Of a DNA stretch of 64,000 nt, positions 61,345-64,000 are shown one piece after another. The notes beneath the pieces are model-generated. The model had not been told where the DNA came from. It saw only the letters and a list, made by a program, of their open reading frames with translations, and did no database searches. This DNA comes from Sinorhizobium sp. 6-70 (GTDB lineage Bacteria > Pseudomonadota > Alphaproteobacteria > Rhizobiales > Rhizobiaceae). Where the stretch lies: assembly GCF_030124375.1 (NCBI RefSeq), contig NZ_JASKLS010000014.1, forward strand, positions 1 to 64,000. The letters are read 5' to 3'. Position numbers and translations under genes: made by a program. Each line of letters begins with the position of its first letter. The first letter of the stretch is position 1.

Positions 61345-62163
61345 ATGAGCGAAACGGATATGAAGCTCGTGGTGGTCGGCGCGGCCGGTCGGATGGGCCA
61401 GACATTGATCCGGATCGTTCATGGCATGGCGGGCGTGTGCCTTCATGCCGCGGTGGAGCGGCCGGGTTCGCCGTTCATCGGCCGTGACGCGGGCGAACTG
61501 GCGGGGCTCGGCCCGATCGATGTCGCCATTACCGACAAGCCGCTGGAGGCCTTCGTCGAGGCGGAAGGCGTTCTCGATTTCACGTCGCCGGCGGGCACGG
61601 TCGAATTCGCCGGGCTGGCAGCGCAGGCGCGCATCGTCCACGTCATCGGCACCACCGGCTGCTCGGCTGACGACGAGGCGAAGATCCGCGCAGCGGCGCG
61701 GCACGCGCGCGTCATCAAGTCGGGCAATATGAGCCTTGGCGTCAATCTTCTTGGCGTCTTGACTGAGCAGGCGGCGCGCGCCCTCAAAGCGGCGGATTGG
61801 GACATCGAAATTCTGGAAATGCACCACAAGCACAAGGTCGATGCCCCGTCGGGCACGGCGCTTCTGCTTGGAGAGGCGGCGGCCAAGGGCCGCGGTATCG
61901 AGCTTGCGGATCATTCCGTGCGCGTCAGGGACGGCCACACCGGAGCACGGCCGGAAGGGGCGATCGGCTTTGCGACGCTGCGCGGCGGCTCCGTCGTCGG
62001 CGAACATTCGGTCATTCTCGCGGGCGAGGGCGAACAGGTCACACTTTCCCACAGCGCCACCGATCGCTCGATCTTCGCGCGCGGTGCAGTCACGGCCGCC
62101 CTTTGGGGTCGCGGCCAGAAGCCCGGCTTCTATTCCATGCTCGATGTTCTCGGGCTCAACTGA
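61345..62163 (+). CDS. dapB: 4-hydroxy-tetrahydrodipicolinate reductase
   Basis: A 272-aa NAD(P)H-dependent enzyme of lysine and diaminopimelate synthesis. The nucleotide motif GAAGRMGQTLI is at the N-terminus, and the signature EMHHKHKVDAPSGTALLLGE carries the catalytic His and Lys. Length is standard. SD AAGGGA is nine bases before the ATG. It sits between the exporter and gpmA with short gaps, so the three genes are probably co-transcribed. Confidence 0.96.
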   Translation: MSETDMKLVVVGAAGRMGQTLIRIVHGMAGVCLHAAVERPGSPFIGRDAGELAGLGPIDVAITDKPLEAFVEAEGVLDFTSPAGTVEFAGLAAQARIVHVIGTTGCSADDEAKIRAAARHARVIKSGNMSLGVNLLGVLTEQAARALKAADWDIEILEMHHKHKVDAPSGTALLLGEAAAKGRGIELADHSVRVRDGHTGARPEGAIGFATLRGGSVVGEHSVILAGEGEQVTLSHSATDRSIFARGAVTAALWGRGQKPGFYSMLDVLGLN

Positions 62164-62190
62164 CACTCCAATCTTTCAAGAGGAAATGAA

Positions 62191-62826
62191 ATGAGCGGCA
62201 CCCTCGTTCTCGTTCGGCATGGCCAGAGCGATTGGAACCTGAAGAACCTGTTCACCGGCTGGCGTGACCCGGACCTGACGGAACTCGGCGTCGAGGAAGC
62301 AAAGGCCGGCGGCAAGGCGCTCGCCGAGTACGGCATCAAGTTCGACATCGCCTTCACCTCTTCCCTTGTCCGCGCCCAGCGCACCTGCCAGTTCGTGCTC
62401 GATGCTGTCGGCCAGTCCTCGCTTGAAACCATTCGCGACCAGGCGCTGAACGAGCGCGACTACGGCGACCTTTCCGGCCTCAACAAGGACGATGCACGTG
62501 CCAAATGGGGCGAGGAGCAGGTGCATATCTGGCGTCGCTCCTACGATGTCCCGCCGCCCGGCGGCGAGAGCCTGCGCGACACCGGCGCGCGTGTCTGGCC
62601 CTATTATCTCACCGACATCCTGCCGCGCGTGCTTTCGGGCCAGAAGGTGCTGATCGCCGCTCACGGCAACTCGCTGCGCTCGCTCGTCATGGTGCTCGAC
62701 AAGCTGACCAAGGAGCAGATCCTCAAGCTCAACCTCGCGACCGGGGTGCCGATGGTCTACAAGCTGAAAGCGGATTCCACCGTCGCTTCGAAGGAAGTGC
62801 TGGGCGACATGTCCGGCGCGCATTGA
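62191..62826 (+). CDS. gpmA: 2,3-bisphosphoglycerate-dependent phosphoglycerate mutase
   Basis: A 211-aa glycolytic enzyme interconverting 3- and 2-phosphoglycerate. The phosphohistidine motif LVRHGQSDWNLKNLFTGW and the ERDYGDLSGLNK block are present, with the second active-site His in AAHGNSLR. It is about 35 residues shorter than E. coli GpmA, as usual in alphaproteobacteria. AAGAGGA precedes the ATG, and a terminator shared with ada follows. Confidence 0.95.
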   Translation: MSGTLVLVRHGQSDWNLKNLFTGWRDPDLTELGVEEAKAGGKALAEYGIKFDIAFTSSLVRAQRTCQFVLDAVGQSSLETIRDQALNERDYGDLSGLNKDDARAKWGEEQVHIWRRSYDVPPPGGESLRDTGARVWPYYLTDILPRVLSGQKVLIAAHGNSLRSLVMVLDKLTKEQILKLNLATGVPMVYKLKADSTVASKEVLGDMSGAH

Positions 62827-62843
62827 GGCGCCTTCATATCGGC

Positions 62844-62872
62844 AAAAAGGGACGCCGCGGCGTCCCTTTTTT
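62844..62872. terminator. Bidirectional intrinsic terminator between gpmA and ada
   Basis: AAAAAGGGACGCCG and CGGCGTCCCTTTTTT form a stem of GC pairs flanked by A and T runs on both strands. It lies 18 bases after the gpmA stop and just beyond the convergent ada stop, so it can end both messages. Confidence 0.92.
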
Positions 62873-62875
62873 GTA

Positions 62876-63748
62876 TCAGCCCTTGCCCGCTTCCCAACCG
62901 AGGATCGCGCGCTTGCGCGTCAGGCCCCAGTGGTAGCCGGTGAGATCGCCGCTCTTGCCGAGCGCACGATGGCAGGGCACGACGAAGGAGATCGGGTTGC
63001 GTCCGACGGCTGCGCCGACGGCGCGCGATGCGGTTGGCTGGCCGATCTCGTCGGCGATCTTCGAATAGGTGGTCGCCTTCCCGAGCGGGATGTTCAAGAG
63101 TGCCTGCCACACCCGGATCTGGAAATCCGAGCCGATCAGGAAGATTTGCAGCGGCTCCTCCGCACACCAGCGCTCCGGATCGAAGATGCGGGCGGCATAG
63201 CGCGCCGTTGCCGCACTGTCCTCGACATAGTTCGCCTTGGGCCACCGGCGGGCCATATCGTCGAAGCTCGAACGTTGCTCGCCGGAATCGGCAAAGGCAA
63301 GCCCGGCAAGTCCGCGCTCGGTGACCATGACGAGCGCGGTCCCGAAGGGCGAGGGATGGAAGCCGTAGCGAATGGTGAGCCCGGAGCCGCGCGCCTTCCA
63401 TTCGCCGGGCGACATTGCCTCATGCGTGACGAAGAGGTCGTGCAGGCGGCTGGGTCCGGAAAGACCCACTTCGATGCTGGTCTCCAGCAACGGCATATCC
63501 TCCTGCCGCAGCAACCGCTTGGCATGATCGAGCGTCACCGCCTGGAGGAAGGCCTTCGGGGAAAGCCCCGCCCAGCGGGTGAAGGTCTTCTGCAGTTGCG
63601 TCGGCGACTGGCCGAGGCGGCTGGCGACCGTTTCAAGCGATGGCTGATCGCGGTAATCCTCCGTCAGCATCTCGATCACGCGGCTGACCGTGTCGTAATC
63701 GGTGCCTTCGGGAGTGATGTCGGTCGGAATGGATGTAACAACGTTCAT
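62876..63748 (-). CDS. ada: Ada-like bifunctional regulator / O6-methylguanine-DNA methyltransferase
   Basis: A 290-aa protein with an AraC-type helix-turn-helix domain (about residues 20-120, SLETVASRLGQSPTQLQKTF) and a C-terminal alkyltransferase domain with acceptor Cys259 in VPCHR. The N-terminal zinc/cysteine domain of E. coli Ada that senses methylphosphotriesters is missing, so activation by that route is not expected. It probably repairs alkylated bases and may regulate alkylation-response genes by another signal. The ATG at 63748 gives a plausible N-terminus. See also the Ogt-type gene at 1034-1594. Confidence 0.88.
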   Translation of the reverse strand: MNVVTSIPTDITPEGTDYDTVSRVIEMLTEDYRDQPSLETVASRLGQSPTQLQKTFTRWAGLSPKAFLQAVTLDHAKRLLRQEDMPLLETSIEVGLSGPSRLHDLFVTHEAMSPGEWKARGSGLTIRYGFHPSPFGTALVMVTERGLAGLAFADSGEQRSSFDDMARRWPKANYVEDSAATARYAARIFDPERWCAEEPLQIFLIGSDFQIRVWQALLNIPLGKATTYSKIADEIGQPTASRAVGAAVGRNPISFVVPCHRALGKSGDLTGYHWGLTRKRAILGWEAGKG

Positions 63749-63802
63749 GATCGCCTCCTGTCAGCCTACAGGTAATCCTCCGCCGGGCAGATAACCACCC
63801 GA

Positions 63803-63862
63803 TTCTTGTGAGCATCCCGCTCTAAGCAATGAAAACTGCGTGCGTTTTTCCGCCCAATTGCG
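63803..63862. repeat. Degenerate dispersed repeat
   Basis: CATCCCGCTCTAA followed by GAAAACTGCGTGCGTTTTTCCGCCCAATTGCG resembles the arms and core of the modules at 59383-59432 and 16588-16633. It occupies most of the gap between ada and the next minus-strand gene. Confidence 0.5.
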
Positions 63863-63873
63863 TCGCTGCAAAA

Positions 63874-64000
63874 TCAGCGGCGGCGGGCGGTCGCGAGCGC
63901 ACGGGCAAAGGCCAGCGCGAAGGTTTCGCGGTCGTCGCGATTGAGGAAGGAGCCGATATCGGTCCGTCGGCCGCCACCGATGATCCACATCGAAACGATG
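63874..64000 (-). CDS. DUF2244-like membrane protein, C-terminal fragment
   Basis: The last 41 codons of a minus-strand gene that begins beyond the window. The visible tail (IIGGGRRTDIGSFLNRDDRETF, cited as GGGRRTDIGSFLNRDDRETF, then an Ala-rich helix ending ARRR) resembles the end of DUF2244 proteins, in which a basic strand and a xxIGxFLxxxxR motif close the domain. The membrane helices are not in view. The name is tentative and the function of the family is unknown. Confidence 0.55.
   Translation of the reverse strand, partial: IVSMWIIGGGRRTDIGSFLNRDDRETFALAFARALATARRR

Noticed and set aside
1..64000. CRISPR array, insertion sequence, prophage or restriction/defence system
   Set aside because: No regularly spaced direct repeats, no transposase, integrase, phage or nuclease-type genes were seen in any frame.
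1..64000. tRNA or rRNA genes
   Set aside because: No cloverleaf with the GGTTCGAATCC-type T arm and no rRNA stretch was found by eye.

Overview
The window reads as chromosome of a GC-rich alphaproteobacterium of the Rhizobiaceae, most likely Sinorhizobium/Ensifer. The grounds are a rhizobial-type Cpa/Tad pilus locus, a yejABEF-ghrA block, a mgsA-glk-ABC exporter-dapB-gpmA block, many intergenic mosaic palindromes of the kind known from rhizobia (RIME-like), and frequent GTG and TTG starts with good Shine-Dalgarno (SD) sequences. The genus is an inference from memory of gene order. No rRNA, tRNA, insertion sequence, prophage or CRISPR array was seen.

Region 1 (1-1.6 kb): the end of a class III alcohol dehydrogenase and gfa (glutathione-linked formaldehyde detoxification), then a short Ogt-type DNA alkyltransferase. 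Region 2 (2.0-21.8 kb) is the accessory-looking part. A tightly packed operon encodes a glutamine-dependent asparagine-synthetase-like amidotransferase, a stand-alone acyl carrier protein, an AMP-forming acyl ligase and an NAD-synthetase-like amidating ligase. A convergent pair follows (a PrmC/HemK-like methyltransferase coupled to a GNAT-like protein). Then comes a surface-polysaccharide cluster: flippase, a paralogous GNAT-like protein, chain-length determinant, polymerase/ligase, polysaccharide deacetylase, three glycosyltransferases, a VanZ-like protein and a secreted glycoside hydrolase. A working reading is an acylated or amidated polysaccharide or glycolipid pathway whose product is unknown.

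Region 3 (21.9-34.3 kb): a Zn/Cd/Pb P-type ATPase with an excellent MerR-type operator, then nucleoside uptake and salvage/catabolism (ABC importer without a visible binding protein, cdd, purine nucleoside phosphorylase, deoA; on the other strand upp, add, deoB). Region 4 (34.4-46.4 kb): type IVb Flp pilus locus, with two TadE-like minor pilins and a small secretin-N-domain protein diverging from pilA-cpaABCDEF-tadBC, plus tadD. Region 5 (46.5-64 kb): core metabolism and envelope genes: M17 aminopeptidase, MarR regulator with an NlpC/P60 hydrolase, ghrA and the yejABEF peptide importer, mepA, mgsA, glk, an MsbA-like exporter, dapB, gpmA, an Ada-type methyltransferase and the end of a DUF2244-like gene.

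The most interesting unexplained unit is the amidotransferase/ACP/acyl-ligase/NAD-synthetase-like operon and its two linked GNAT-like paralogues beside an unassigned polysaccharide cluster. Upstream of it lies a perfect CtrA-type box (TTAA-N7-TTAAC), and related one-mismatch boxes sit upstream of pilA, tadD and the chain-length determinant gene.
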